Source of the DNA: Bos javanicus
Lineage: Eukaryota > Chordata > Mammalia > Artiodactyla > Bovidae
Assembly (NCBI RefSeq): GCF_032452875.1
Contig: NC_083882.1
Location: 32,666,001-32,730,000 of the forward strand
Length of the DNA stretch: 64,000 nucleotides
Direction of reading: 5' to 3'
Numbering within the stretch: the stretch's first letter is position 1; each line of letters begins with the position of its first letter. The position numbers were made by a program, and so were the translations under genes. The notes beneath the pieces were generated by a model. It was not told where the DNA came from. It saw nothing but the letters and a program-made list of their open reading frames with translations, and did not search any database. This document shows, one piece after another, positions 43,206 through 55,389 of the stretch.

Positions 43206-44324
43206 ATGGAGATCACAGGGCAAGACACGTCCCAGCAGAACCTGGAAGAAGAGTAAGAAGGCATCTGACTGGGGGTGGGTAAAGACATCCAGTTAGTGAG
43301 AACAGCATTCAGAAAGCTGCAGAAATAGGTCTTGTTTGGGAAATTACAAGTAGCTTGACATTAAGGGAGAGAGATTAAAATAATAAGCTAGAATGAAGGA
43401 CAAAGGGCTAGTTAGGACATGATAAAAATGTTTCATGTTTTCCCAAATAGTGAAGAAGGAAGATTTCGAAATTACTTTTCTCATTAGCTAGAAGTAGTAT
43501 ATAAGGTACTGAAGCTGACCTGGTTACAAAGAGAAGGATTGGGTCAGTGAAAAGAGGAGATGCCTGGCGACATGTTGGACTCTTGGTTTTGAATCTTTCA
43601 TTTTCTTGAAAGAAATGTGTCTCGTTCCAATGGCTGGACACTGTGGTTTAGTTTGGCAGATTGCAATGCAGTGATGAAAACAGAGGCCACATTTGGAGGA
43701 CTTTTCATTGTGGCCGAGAGGGAGAAGTAGTCTGAACTGGGGACCTCACCACACCCCAAAAGGACGAACATATTTTCTTCCTTTGAGGTGCTGACCACAG
43801 GAAAGGCAGCATCCCAAATTGGGAAGGAAAATATGATTTCAAGAGTTTAAAACATCAAGTGACTCTTTCAAACTGTATTTTGATGAGGTAAGGGTAAATG
43901 AATGAGAAACATATGGATTCCGTTTTCCTAAAGATTCATACAGATTTAAAATTAAGGAACAAGGAGCTTGAGGCAAAACACACTTTAGACTTAATCCAAA
44001 CATAACTGTTTGAGAAATTGTTTGAAATTTCCCTAAATATACACAGAAATTCAGTTATGCATCTTTCCATTATGTGCTCTGTGAATTTTACTCAGAATCC
44101 AGCCCTTTTGCAAATAATGTCAATGGTGGAGAAATGGCCTATACAGACTTGGGAAAGTGTAGTTACCACGTTGGGTACACAGTGACCTCAGATTCATCAA
44201 TAAAATGTTGGCTCCTAAGCAAGCTTTCAGAGCCCATCCCCCAAAGTCTTCTATCCCTCACCCCAACACACAAATATACTCATTGTGCTAAACAGATTTC
44301 ACTAGGTTATACTGCCTAACAAGC
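43206..44324. other. Unassigned DNA, no gene seen
   Basis: No repeat family, RNA gene or coding frame is recognised. Confidence 0.45.
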
Positions 44325-44430
44325 ACAGTTCTTAGTGGCTTCCAGAAACAAAGAGTTCATTTCTCATTTCTGTCTTATTCACACTGGCAGTGGGAAGGCT
44401 GAGGTTCTCCTCCATGTGCTGTCTTCATTT
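44325..44430 (-). mobile_element. Possible MaLR LTR fragment
   Basis: The agtggcttccagaaacaaag, agttcatttctcatttctg and ggaaggctgaggttctcc blocks vaguely resemble the reverse complement of MaLR LTRs. Low support. Confidence 0.3.
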
Positions 44431-44556
44431 CAGTTCAGTTCAGTCACTCAGTTGTGTCCGACTCTTTGTGACCCCATGGACTGCAGCACGCCAAGCCTCC
44501 CTGTCCACCACCAACTCCCGTAGTTTACTCACTCATGTCCATTGAGTTGGTGATGT
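44431..44556 (-). mobile_element. BovB 3' tail fragment
   Basis: Begins with the (GTTCA)n tail and reads through tgactccattgag-type BovB end sequence (plus-strand blocks cactcagttgtgtccgactc and tgtccattgagttggtgatg). Confidence 0.88.
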
Positions 44557-44883
44557 GGCAGCCTCTATCTGGAACACTCTATTCTCAACCCAGAGAGAAG
44601 CAAGGCAATGGCAAAACCACAATGTGACTCTTTAGACTTTTGCCTGGATATGGAATAGATCACTTCCACTCATGGTTCATTGGCCAAAGCACATCATACA
44701 TCCAAACTTGATCTCGGTGAGGTAAGAATATTCTTCCCACAGGGAAAGCATCAGAGAGGTGCCCCTTAGGAAATGACACAAGAAAGATGGGCAGCAAAAA
44801 AATTGGAAAAAGCAAACAAACAATAGAATCTATGGTATTCATTATCCTTTCGCATGGTTAAAAATTTGAAATTGTATTTACTT
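44557..44883. other. Unassigned DNA, no gene seen
   Basis: Nothing recognised. Confidence 0.45.
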
Positions 44884-44894
44884 GCTTACTTCTT

Positions 44895-45152
44895 GGAGAA
44901 GGCAATGGCACCCCACTCCAGTACTCTTGCCTGGAAAATCCCATGGATGGAGGAGCCTGGTAGGCTGCAGTCCATGGGGTCGCCAAGAGTCAGACACGAC
45001 TGAACAACTTCACTTTCACTTTTCACTTTCGTGCATTGGAGAGGGAAATGGCAACCCACTCCATGTTCTTGCCTGGAGAATCCCAGGGACGGGGGAGCCT
45101 GGTGGGCTTCCATCTATGGGGTCGCACAGAGTCGGACACAACAGCAGCAGCA
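44895..45152 (+). mobile_element. Bov-A2 SINE with target-site duplication
   Basis: A complete dimeric copy with cactttcacttttcacttt linker and (GCA)n tail. The 11-bp target-site duplication gcttacttctt is exact (44884-44894 and 45153-45163), so the insertion is likely recent. Confidence 0.96.
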
Positions 45153-45163
45153 GCTTACTTCTT

Positions 45164-46352
45164 CCTCTCTCAATTTGCAATCTGTGTAAGAGCAAAGATC
45201 AGATCTTATACTCATCACATAGTAGATGTTGGTACTTAATGGCATTCAGTAGATATTTGTTGGATAAATAAATCTAGTTTCTGCTTCCCCTTCCAAAAAT
45301 TAGGCATGTTGATATCTGTTCTTTATAGATAGGAATATAGGAATGCTAAGAAGATCAAATTAAATAATGAATTTTCTTTCCTTATTCTCAGGGTATAAAA
45401 TTGCAGAAACATTTTAGGATAAATAATTGTGGCAGCTCATAAGACTGGTATGAACAAGTTTGCACTCCAGAAAGGATATTCTTACATACAGTTCTCAGAC
45501 TTTCCTCCAGTTTCCAGCCTTCTCCCCACAACCCACAGCATCAGTGAGTCCCACTGTCAGCAGAAATTGGTTCCTGTATTTTGTCTCTAGGTGAACCTTT
45601 TCCATATATCTGGTCACATAGACACAGGGTGCCTTATCAAGGCTCTGGTCTTCTCTAATTAGCAGGATAAGGGTAGTCTTCACTATTCATCTTTAGATAC
45701 CCTGATTGTTGTTGTTCAGTTGTGAAGTCATGTTTGACATTAATTTATCTATGCCGCTTAAAAATGCCTCTATGAGAACCTCCTTCAGGTTGGATGGAAA
45801 GAAGTGGCCTGAGAGCCCAGTGAGAACAACTAATCTGTTGCTGGAGACTTAAGGGATTTTAAAGAAAGGTCTACATGCAGATAGGAGATCCAAGCGGAAC
45901 CCACATTGTGTTCTCAAATTTCCCAGAGAAATATCTAAGGTTCACGTATGTGTTTCAGACTTGCTTTGAACACAGGGAGCCAACAGCATCCACAGTACAA
46001 TAATAATACTGCTGTTGGGTATCTAGCTGCATATTCTGGAGCTTGAAAACAATGTTCATTATTAATCACTGATCAGTTCATTCAACACAAGGAATAAGCT
46101 GGATGCTCCAATGTGTTTGTTATACTTCTGGGCATCATCACTAAAATTGCATATTTTCATTTTTTTTTTCTTGCTGGATAGAGATTTCATATACCAGTGT
46201 CTCTAGTTTCCAAGTACAGAGTTTATCCTTTATGCATTAGGCTCTTTGGGGGTCCTTATTAGGAAGCTCTTTGGGAACCTGAACATTTACCAGTTCCAAT
46301 CACTCTTTGTTGATACTCAGGGAACCTCTGTCTCAGGAGCACAGAATGCCAC
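45164..46352. other. Mostly unassigned DNA, weak L2 traces
   Basis: 45180-45275 (ending gatatttgttggataaataa) resembles an L2 3' end. A Bov-A-like scrap of about 30 bp may lie at 45708-45738. No gene is recognised. Confidence 0.4.
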
Positions 46353-46359
46353 TGAATGA

Positions 46360-46670
46360 AAGTGAAAGTCGCTCAGTCGTGTCCGACTCTTTGTGACCCC
46401 ATGGACTATACAGTCCATGGAATTCTCCAGGCCAGAATACTGGAGTGGTAGCCTTTCTCTTCTCTAGGGGATCTTCCCAACCCAGGGATTGAACCCAGGT
46501 CTCCCACATTGCAGGTGGATTCTTTACCAGCTGAGCCACAAGGGAAGCCCAAAAATACTGGAGTAGGTAGTCTATCCCTTCTCCAGGGGATCTTCCCAAC
46601 CCAGGAATCAAACCCAGGGTCTCCTGCATTGCAGGCAGATTCTTTACCAACTGAGCTATCTAGCAACCTT
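46360..46670 (-). mobile_element. Composite Bov-tA SINE with two tRNA-like modules
   Basis: A Bov-tA (46360-46549) is followed without a gap by a second tRNA-type module (46552-46670), both on the minus strand. A short target-site duplication, tgaatga, flanks the whole at 46353-46359 and 46671-46677, so this is one insertion. Confidence 0.88.
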
Positions 46671-46677
46671 TGAATGA

Positions 46678-47255
46678 CCCATATCTTATCTCCATATTAT
46701 AGACAAGGATAGTGAAATCTAATGGGACTGTGGACATGCCTGGCTTCTCGTTGAACTTTGCCAATATCCAGAACAACCTGGAGGAGAATGAGTATTCTGA
46801 TGCCTTCATAGCAGAGCCCATGACGCTGGGCTTCCCTGCTCTTTGTTTCAGCAACAGCAGAGAGTGATACCCAATGGCCGCCTGCCTGGGCAGATTTTAC
46901 AACACGGAGAGAGCTAAGGTGCAGGAAGAGAGGATGTGAATAAACACCTCTTCCCCCATGCTTTGCATTGGAAGGGTACTTTTTGAAATTGCTTGATATT
47001 GTCCTTTGTACCCCTTAAGTGCTGATTTCTTCCAGGTACCTTTTTTTAAAGCCCTGTTTTCCTTCTATCCATGATATCTGAGTGGCCTTAGAATTCAATT
47101 TGCCTTTGTATTATGACAAACCAGCAAAAGTTCAGCCTACATGTCTCTCCTCTGCCCAGGCTTCTCTTTCCAGTGCATAATGGACATCTTCATCTGGGTG
47201 TCCTGTTTTTATTTCAAATATAATATATCCCAAATGACACTTCTTAAAATAGTAT
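46678..47255. other. Unassigned DNA, possible ancient repeat
   Basis: 47105-47255 together with 47591-47700 (gcataatggacatcttcatc, gggtgtcctg, then ttcaaacctgctattctgtg) looks like one ancient mammalian repeat split by the SINE at 47256-47590. I do not assign the family. Confidence 0.4.
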
Positions 47256-47590
47256 CTATTTGTTTATTTTTGGCTATGCTGTGTCTTCATTGCTGTGCAG
47301 GCTTTTCTCTAGTCGCGGCAAGTGGGGGCTACTCTCTAGCTGCAGTGCTTGGGCTTTTCACTGCAGTGATTTCTCTTGTGGAGCACAGGCTCTAGGGAGC
47401 ACCGACTGCAGGAGTTGTGGCACTCGGGCTCAGTAGCTGCAGTTCCCAGGCTCTAGAGCACAGGCTCAATAGTTGTGGTGCATGGGCTTAACTGCTCCAC
47501 AGCATGTGGGATCTTCTCGGATCAGGGATTGAACCCATCTCTCCTGCATTAGCAGGCAGATTCTTTATCACTGAGCCACCAGGGAAGCCC
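47256..47590 (-). mobile_element. CHR-type tRNA SINE
   Basis: On the plus strand it reads from an attttggct-type body through many gtgg/gcagtgc repeats to the tRNA head complement tgagccaccagggaagcccc. It is longer than the other CHR copies here. Confidence 0.88.
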
Positions 47591-49002
47591 CCAAACTGTC
47601 TTTTGTTCTCTTCAAACCTGCTATTCTGTGTGTTCCTTCATATAGGATTGAGTCTTACCTAGTCACTTACCCTGCATCGGCTTTCTCATACGAATGACTG
47701 TCATATGGAAATCCTCACTTTTCTCGCCTATACCTTCTGCTAGTGAGTTCTCTGAAAGAATGGCTTTATTATTCATCTCTATAAACCTTCATAATGGAGC
47801 CTAAAAAGTGACAGGTTGTAAATGTTTGCATAAAAATGACTGAATAAAGTTAAATATTATCATAACTCATGATGTAATCAAGCGTGGCCTGGTCAGTTTC
47901 AGCAGATTTCAAGAAGTCCCAGAAGCATGTGGACATGGGCCTATACTAGTTCATTCAAGAAAGTAGGGGTCAAAAGAAAGCTTAGTCTAACAGCCAGGAC
48001 ACAAAATGTAAAAAGTGTGATACCAGGAGACCTGATCTTTAGTAGTGATCCAGGTCCATAGACAATATCAGGATATAAAGGCAAGAGCAGGGCACAGCCC
48101 CTGGGAGCTAGAGATGAGACAGGCAAAAGTTAAGAGCAAGTGACTGAGTTATTCCCTAAGCTGGGAGGAAAGTAGAAGGTTCCTGACTCAGGGATTCTGA
48201 TGGAAGCTTAAAGGGGACACTGCTCCTGTGAATGAGGCAGACGTTCAGTGTGTCATTGGCTCAAATCTGGGACCCAACGGCTGGCTTGGCTGCCCACAAG
48301 GTCAACTCTTATTTCTTGGAGCTGCCAGAATACATGGCTGGGTCTGTGCAAATCCCTACTATGTTGGTCAGGCTTAGCCTAGCACCCAAGACGGGGCTGA
48401 GGCGCCACATGGGAGCCGAGGACTTATGCTGTGAAGAGGAGAAATGCTGCTGCAATAGTCTAAATGTAGCTGAGTATCAAACCTGATCTGGAACCTGAGC
48501 GAGGGTTTATGGGAACTCTGTATCGCCTCTGCAACTTTTCTGCAGATCTAGAATCATTCCCAAATGAATGGTGTTTGTTTTTGTTTGTGTGTTGAAGTTG
48601 GTATAAGGCTGCTGACTTTTATTTCTTTGGAAGTTCTTCTTGGTTTGTTTTTTTAAGACTATTCTCTTTCCAGAGTTATTGGTTTTAAAATTACCTTTAT
48701 GTATTGATGTGACAGCAGTCATAAAGGAGGGCCTTTACCTGGCAAATAAAAAGCTGACCCTCTTTACTGAATGCATTTTTTAAAGAAAATATCATTTTGG
48801 TTTTAAGCGAAATCTAAAAGTCTGGCTACCATTAATATGGGTCCATCCAGTCTTTTTTTTTTTCCCCCCTGGCTTTCTTTTCTTTTCTGTTTATCTTTTT
48901 TTTTTTTTTATTGAGGTATAGTTTATTTATTATTTAAGTGCTTTGGGGACAAAACATTTATTAAAGATAATTTATGACCTAGCTAGACTTCTAATATTTT
49001 CC
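47591..49002. other. Mostly unassigned DNA with T-runs
   Basis: T-rich runs at 48852-48865 and 48896-48911, the second followed by attgaggtatagtttattta, suggest short minus-strand L1 ends. No gene is recognised. Confidence 0.4.
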
Positions 49003-49110
49003 TTTTTTTAAATTTTATATTAATTTATTTAATTAGAGGATAATTACTTTACAATATTGTGATGGTTTTTCCATATATCAACATGAATTGGCCACAGGTA
49101 TACCTACTGA
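49003..49110 (-). mobile_element. L1 3' end fragment
   Basis: The attactttacaatattgtga, tatcaacatgaattggccac and aggtatacc blocks, after an AT-rich start, are the reverse complement of a ruminant L1 terminus. Confidence 0.75.
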
Positions 49111-50258
49111 ATTAAAATTAAGTATTTGGGAGTCTTCCACCAAAAAAATCAGAGAGGTATACTTTATTCCTTACTAGGAACAGATGCTCCCAAGTGGGCT
49201 AGGTTTGCTGCAGAAGATAGAAAGGCATTTACTGGGCAGGTAACTTATGTAGTCACAAAGGCTGGGCTGGGTTCCTTTCCATGCAGCCAACCTATTCAGG
49301 AAATGGGAGTGCTTTTTATTCTATTTCTTACAATCCGATCCTTCTAACCAGGGTGCTGCTGAGAGAAGGGATAAGAGCTCTAGAGAGAAGAAAGGGCAGA
49401 GGGAGAGGGAGACTAAGTGCTGCAGGGCTATAGAACTGCCATCAACCCCTTCTTTGCTGCCGCTTCTTAAACGCATCAGCTGCTGCCTGTCCTTAGATGA
49501 CCCAGGGAATCTTGTTTCTCGGAGCTGCCAGTTAACAAGTGAGGTTGCCAACGGAAGCCAGTTGCTCTCTTCTGATGCTGAAACTTACAACCTGTCATCC
49601 TTTGTTGTCTGCGGAACAGAGAACACAGCCAAGCCGGCAGGGAGAGTCTGTTGTATGAGTCCAGATCTTGTTGGAATGGTGCAATTTATTCACACATATC
49701 AAGGAAGAGCAATAAATCCTTACCACTGCCACCCTTCCTCAGTCTCCAAGGGGGTCAGGAAAAATTATGATGGGTATGGGATGGAAGGAACCTAACATGG
49801 GGACAACTGTTCCCTATATCTAACCGTAGCACAGTGAATGAACACAAAGGTCATCATATAGGTATATTTACTGGCCTGCACATTTAACAGCATCCTTCAT
49901 GTCTGTCTCTGATCTGTTGGAGAGCACAAAGCTCCCAAATATATTGGCAAGTAGGAGGTGGATAATTCATTGATTGAGAGGATTTCCAACAACCTGAGAG
50001 AAAGAAATAGAGCAAAGAGTTCAATAACTAGAGATGGAAACATGGAAGAGGAGACCTGGCCACAAGGAGCACAAATTAAAAATCCCTCTTGAGAGTTATT
50101 TTATCAGTGTAGATGTGAATGATGGCAAAAAGTCTGTGAGCTGAGCAAGAAAATAGAAATTATTTGAAAGCAGGGCTGGTCTGTAGTTAGAAGCGAGGAG
50201 TACAGGGTTGCCAGGAATTGTAGGATGTCTCTGTTTAATGCATCTTCTCAAGTTATTT
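49111..50258. other. Unassigned DNA, no gene seen
   Basis: A 113-codon frame at 49454-49795 overlaps a 76-codon minus-strand frame and resembles no protein known to me. No repeat family is assigned. Confidence 0.4.
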
Positions 50259-50478
50259 TTTGTGTGTGTACGCGTGTGCACAGTAGTGTTTGACTCTTTT
50301 GTGACCCTAGAGACTGTAGCCCACCAGACTCCTCTGTCCATAGAATTTTCCAGGCAAGAATACAGGAGGGAGTTGCCATTTCCTCCTCCAGGAGATCTTT
50401 CCAACCCAGAGATCAAACCCACATCTCTTGAGTCTCCTGCCTTGGCAGGTGGGTTCTTTACTACTAGCGCCACCTGGG
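50259..50478 (-). mobile_element. Bov-tA SINE with target-site duplication
   Basis: It begins after a tgtgtgtgtacgcgtgtg stretch and ends with the tRNA-type complement tagcgccacctggg. Flanks aagttattt (50250-50258) and aagttactt (50479-50487) are the target-site duplication. Confidence 0.9.
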
Positions 50479-50487
50479 AAGTTACTT

Positions 50488-50829
50488 GTTATCACTCTCT
50501 TTCTGTGGGCTTACCTTTGACTGAGCAATGACCAGAAATTCCAGGCTGGAAGGCGTCTCAGGTAGCAGCAGCTGAAGAGAGGATCGGAGACCCACCAGGG
50601 GCCAAATAATACATCAGGATGTTCAGGGCAGTCCTCCTGCCCTGAACATTTGATGATTCAAGAGGAAGGTCTTATTTCTAAAGAATAGGCATTAAGTGAG
50701 CCTACTTTACCAAGTCCTTAAAGAAAGGCCAATGAGAAAAAGATTCTCTGAAGACAGAGAACACTGTATAAGGACAGAACTGAGGCTCAAAAAAACACCT
50801 AATTCCCACAGCAAGGGTGGACAAGGGGA
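50488..50829. other. Unassigned DNA, no gene seen
   Basis: Nothing recognised. Confidence 0.45.
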
Positions 50830-50960
50830 AAGCACCCTACGTCAGGAAGAGTGACCTGGGATTAAGTCTGAACTTCCTGTGTGTACATCTTGTGATTCTG
50901 AGTGAACCCTCTGAGCCAGCTTCCTCTTCTATAAAAAGGGAACCTGACCTGGCTTTCTTA
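50830..50960 (+). mobile_element. MIR SINE fragment
   Basis: The gtgacctgggattaagtctg, agccagcttcctcttctata and aaaagggaacctgacctgg blocks follow the MIR order. Confidence 0.6.
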
Positions 50961-51013
50961 TTTATGCAAGTGAATTGCAATAAAATCTTTTATGCAAATG
51001 GAAATTGTGATTG

Positions 51014-51090
51014 TATCAGTTGGCCAAAAGTTTGGGTTTTTCCAAAGCATCTTATAGAAAACCTGCAAGAACTTTTTGGCCGAACCAATA
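51014..51090. mobile_element. Mariner-type MITE hairpin
   Basis: About 75 bp between TA dinucleotides with complementary ends: agttggccaaaagtttggg on the left and gaactttttggccgaacc on the right. Same family as the element at 31924-32008, less diverged. No transposase is present. Confidence 0.85.
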
Positions 51091-52089
51091 ATTGTAGACT
51101 AGAACCAGAACTGATTTTGTCTGTTGCCTGCCCCCTCCCTGCAAGCTTTCCTCATCATTTGTGAAGCAAAGTGCATGTTTTCTTTTATTTTTATGGCTTA
51201 TATGCAAGGGTCTTATTTGCCCCTTTTAATTTGCCCAGTTACTGATAGGTAGTATTTCTGATGACTAGTCAGGCTGTTAGGATATTGAATTTACAGTGAA
51301 GTCCCTATTGATGGTTCTCCATCGATTTCTTTTCCCACATCTATCACAATTGCTTTAAAGTACCTACAAATTGACTAAAACTCCCTGCTCAACAGTTCTC
51401 CTTACCCACAATTCATGTCTTCCAGTATCTTGAAATAATCAATGAGAAACTGTCTATATATCTACATATCTTTGTGTTTACATATATACAAAACAACATC
51501 TGTCTCTATGGAAAACCAAACCTTCTGGAAATATTGCACATGAATTCTCTTGGCCCCACTTCAAACTTCACTTGCAAAGAAGGACTAGATATGAAATATT
51601 TCCCCCATTTTGTGGATGAAAAACAGAAGACCAGTCCCTCATAGAATGAATATTATAACTGATTCAAATCTAGTTCTCTGGAAACCCAGGCCTCTTATAT
51701 CCTACACCACAGTCTTTTTCAGTTCCATAGGAAGGAATCAATCACGGCTTTCTTTAACCTTTATTTCACTCTTTATGGAAAACTGTAATTTCTGGGCTAA
51801 AGGACAGTTTACACTGGGGTCATGGGATGGAAGGAGACAAGAGAAGGGCCTTAATCTACAACAGGTCCGCCCAGCAGCCTCTGGTAACATGTTCTCAGCG
51901 AGGGTGTGTGACTGGTAAATCGATTTGGTGCTGGCTGGTCCTCGAATCTCCCTGTACTTGATCCTTCAATACCTGTGCCAAACCGGATGCTGTAAAAGGC
52001 ACAGAGTCGGCTACTCTATCATATACCTTCAAGGCATGGCATATGAATCTTAAGGTGCTATGCCGGAAGAATAGATTTTAAGAGCTCAG
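51091..52089. other. Mostly unassigned DNA, weak MIR
   Basis: A weak minus-strand MIR may lie at 51600-51712 (attttgtggatgaaaaacag). A 102-codon frame at 51610-51918 has no support. Confidence 0.4.
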
Positions 52090-52268
52090 GGGAAGAGAAG
52101 CATGCCTGCAACCTGCTTTCCACACACGAGTCAGAGGTAGATGATTGGATGTCATTACAAGAGAATTCCTAAGCCTGGGGACATAATTAACAGAACTGCA
52201 GCCACCTGCTGTCAGGTGCCAGCGATGGGGGTAATTAGCAAACCAGGTACCTGAGGGCCACAAGGTCT
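52090..52268. promoter_or_regulatory. Candidate conserved element with paired E-boxes
   Basis: It contains gatgattggatgtcattac (PBX/HOX-like), cataattaac, ggtaattagc and a symmetric pair cacctg (52203-52208) and caggtg (52213-52218) with a 4-bp spacer, the arrangement bound by two-zinc-finger-cluster ZEB proteins. No repeat is recognised. Function is inferred. Confidence 0.3.
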
Positions 52269-53180
52269 AAGATGGGAAAGAAGCAGAAAAAAGAGCACTT
52301 AAAGCAGCAGAATGAAATCCCAGAAAAGATCTTGTGAATTCAGAATAGCAGTCTGGGGCAAAAAAAAAAAAAAAATCAATTGGCTCCTTTATAAGCTGGC
52401 GATGCAACAACAACCCTGGTCTGGTGAAATACCTTGGACCTACATGCCTGGGTTGGAGGCTGACATGACCATGTCCAAAGCCAGTGTCATTGTGCAGCAG
52501 GGTTCATCCTTACCATCCCACAAACAAAGAGAAGGGTAGCAATCGATACGGGATAGGACGAAAGCCCAGGAGAGCCAAAAGGAGTTGGCAGGTCATGGCA
52601 GAGAGAAGCAAGAGAAACAAAAAAGCCCCGGAGATGTCAGCCTCAGATTTCTCAAACAACACAAAGGATGTTGGATTTCAATGCACACTGCCTGGCTCTG
52701 TTCAGGGTATAAAAGGGAACAAGGTGGTCAGTGTTAAAGGAACGAGGGAGAAATGGCTGACGACAGCCTTAGAGCTGAATTAAAAACACCAAATTAAAGG
52801 CGTGTGTATTGAACTGAGGCACTGGGAAGGGGGTGCCCTCCCAAAGACTCTACAATTACCAGACTTGGTACAGAGGCTCCCAGGCAGCAGGACACTCACT
52901 CAGCAGTGTCAGGGAGCCCGGAAATGGTCCAGGTCACCCCCTGCCCACAATGCTTCCGTTAGGTGAAGGTTAAGCTCTTTAGCTTATTACTTTGACTTCA
53001 GTCCACACTGTCCTCGGGAGATAGAAACAGTGAATTTCAGGATTTCTCCCCAGAGTATATTTGATAGTACATGTCAGAGGGAAAGAGGTCAGGGAGAAAG
53101 ATCCCATCTTTCATCTTGAATCCTTTAAAGATATTAGCCAGTTCCCTAATGTTGCTGACCTTCTCTTCACAGTAGGGAAT
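52269..53180. other. Unassigned DNA, no gene seen
   Basis: An A-run lies at 52360-52375. Frames of 75 and 99 codons (52312-52539, 52484-52783) overlap and have no known match. Confidence 0.4.
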
Positions 53181-53190
53181 AAGAATGATG

Positions 53191-53487
53191 GGATTTCCCT
53201 GGTGGTCCAGTGCTTAAGAATCCACCTGTCAATGCAGGGGATACAGGTTCTATCACTGGTCTGGAAACTAAGATCCTAAATGCTGCAGGGCAACTGAGGC
53301 CATGCACCACAACCCACTACTGAGCCCACGCGTCCTAGAGGCTGTGCTCTGCAACAAGAGAAACTACTGCAGTGAGAAGCCCATGCACTGCAAATAGAGT
53401 GTCCCCTGCTCGCTGCAAAAAGAGAAAGCCCACATGCAGCAACAAAGAACCTATGTGCCACAGCAGAGACCCAGCATAGTCAAAACA
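53191..53487 (+). mobile_element. CHR-type tRNA SINE with target-site duplication
   Basis: It begins ggatttccctggtggtccag and has the full CHR body ending at the catagtcaaaacaa stretch. The target-site duplication aagaatgatg is exact at 53181-53190 and 53488-53497. Confidence 0.95.
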
Positions 53488-53497
53488 AAGAATGATG

Positions 53498-55389
53498 CTC
53501 CCCTGAGTTGTGCGACATGGTGGCCTTGTACCCACAGGCCCTAAGCTAGTTTCTCCTTGAGACTGGTATTGACCACAGTTTCAAGCATGTTTTCAAGCAT
53601 CTTTGGGTTTGCTGTGCTTGCTCTCTGCTTGAGTTTTTATCTTCCCAGGCTTGGATCACAGACAGAATGTATGTGATCTGGGAATCTCTTGTTACTGTAC
53701 CCCAAGGTTTCTCTTAACTTCCAGTTCCGATGACCCCCTCCGTCTTGCCTACTCCTGCCGCATCCTTACGTGATGCCTCTCACCTTGTCCTGCCTCCCAC
53801 AGTCTTGGCGAGCCACTGCTTTAGGGAGCATCAGCTGCTCCTGGTCTCATGTGAAGCTGGTTACCCGAAGAAGGTGGGAAGGAAAGTCAGGAAAGAAGAA
53901 AAGGAAGGTGGAGCACCAAAGCAAGCACTACTCTCAACATGATCTGATGATGGTAAAAAACCATTAGAAAGCATTCATGGAACAGTTACCAGTGAGCTAG
54001 CTTGTTGGGTAATGCCTAATGTACTGCACACTCAGATTCTTGATTCTTAGGGTTTCAAAATTAAAGCAATCGCAGCTATTCGAAACAACCTTCCCACAAA
54101 AGAAATAAATGTATACACTAGGAGGAAATAGGGGTTTCTGTGGATTATTCTAATGCTTGCATCTTTGAATCATTGAAAATTTCTTCTTTAGTGAATCTTC
54201 TAGACCTAGTTCTGTTATTAACAGAAGTATACAGATTTATCCAACTCAAATCTGTTTTCTCACATCTACATTAAAGAAAATTATCTTTAATAAGTTATTA
54301 GAGGTAACTTTGAAGGGATAAATTCACCAGGAACAAGTAATAAAAAGGCCTGCAGATACCAACATAAGAATCAGTGGCAGGGAGTTGGGTTACACAAATG
54401 CCATGGTTCTGCCACTCAGCAGTGGTTTCTACATCAAGGTCCTTTATTTCAGTTTCCCACAAAATTAACTCTAATATCTCTACAAGCTCTGAAATTCTAA
54501 AATCCTATGAATCTAAGAGACTAGAGGCTAAAAGACTCTTAGAAAAATTAAAATACTGAAGGAGTTTTGCTTTAGTGGATTGCTCAGATTAATTCAGTTT
54601 TGATCCTTTATAATAATATAGGCCTTTATAGCCACAAAAATACAGTTGGGAAAAGAGTATCTCTTGGTTGGAAACAGAATTCCTGCCTTCTACATTGAGA
54701 GCATTATGAGATAGTTTCTAATTTTATTACAAAGTGAATTTCCTTTATAAGTTTGTTTAGGAAGTTTGATATATTGTTTTAAATGCCATTTTCAAAAACT
54801 AAAATTTGGGCCTCTCACATTAACATGGCTACATAACTCAGTATCTCTTCCCTCTGCTTTGCCCTAGAAGTCTTATGAAACAAAAAAGAAAAACTCTGAA
54901 AATCCATGTAAAGGCAACTCTATTAAAGTATAATGTACAGATCAGAAACGTTGTGTAGGGACTGCTGCCAACATGTGCTAATATTGCAATGAAGCCATGG
55001 GGTGGGGTGGGGGGGGGTGGGAAAAAAAAGGATAGAAAGAGTAACCCAGGAATGAAAACCCTTATGAAAAAAAGGTAGTGAAAATATCTTCTTAAAGGGG
55101 AGAGACCTAATCCATTTTTTTAGCCAAATGGGGTCAGAAACTAGGGTGGGGTGCCTTGGTGACTGAAGTCAATATAAGTAAAATACAAACTAAACAGAAA
55201 AGTCTGCTTACATATAAAGAAATAAACAATCAGTCTTATTTGTAGAAACCAATCTGTTTCTGTATCAGTTATAAGGCTCCCATGTTATCTTTCCCTCTAT
55301 AGGAACTTCTTTCAAAGAGCAGGTCTATGAAAATCCAACTCATTCAATATAAATAATAACAAAGAAACTGGAAGACCACTGATAGAATG
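53498..55389. other. Unassigned AT-rich DNA, no gene seen
   Basis: No family is recognised. A pure G-rich run, ggggtggggtggggggg, lies within 54999-55021. The frames at 53730-53967 overlap in two phases and have no match. Confidence 0.4.

Noticed and set aside
49454..49795. 113-codon plus-strand frame with a Cys/Ser-rich product
   Set aside because: A 76-codon minus-strand frame overlaps it, there are no splice or start features, and it matches no domain known to me. Possible but unsupported.
52312..52783. Overlapping frames of 75 and 99 codons
   Set aside because: The start lies next to an A-run and the two frames overlap in different phases. The Lys/Arg-rich composition reflects purine-rich DNA.
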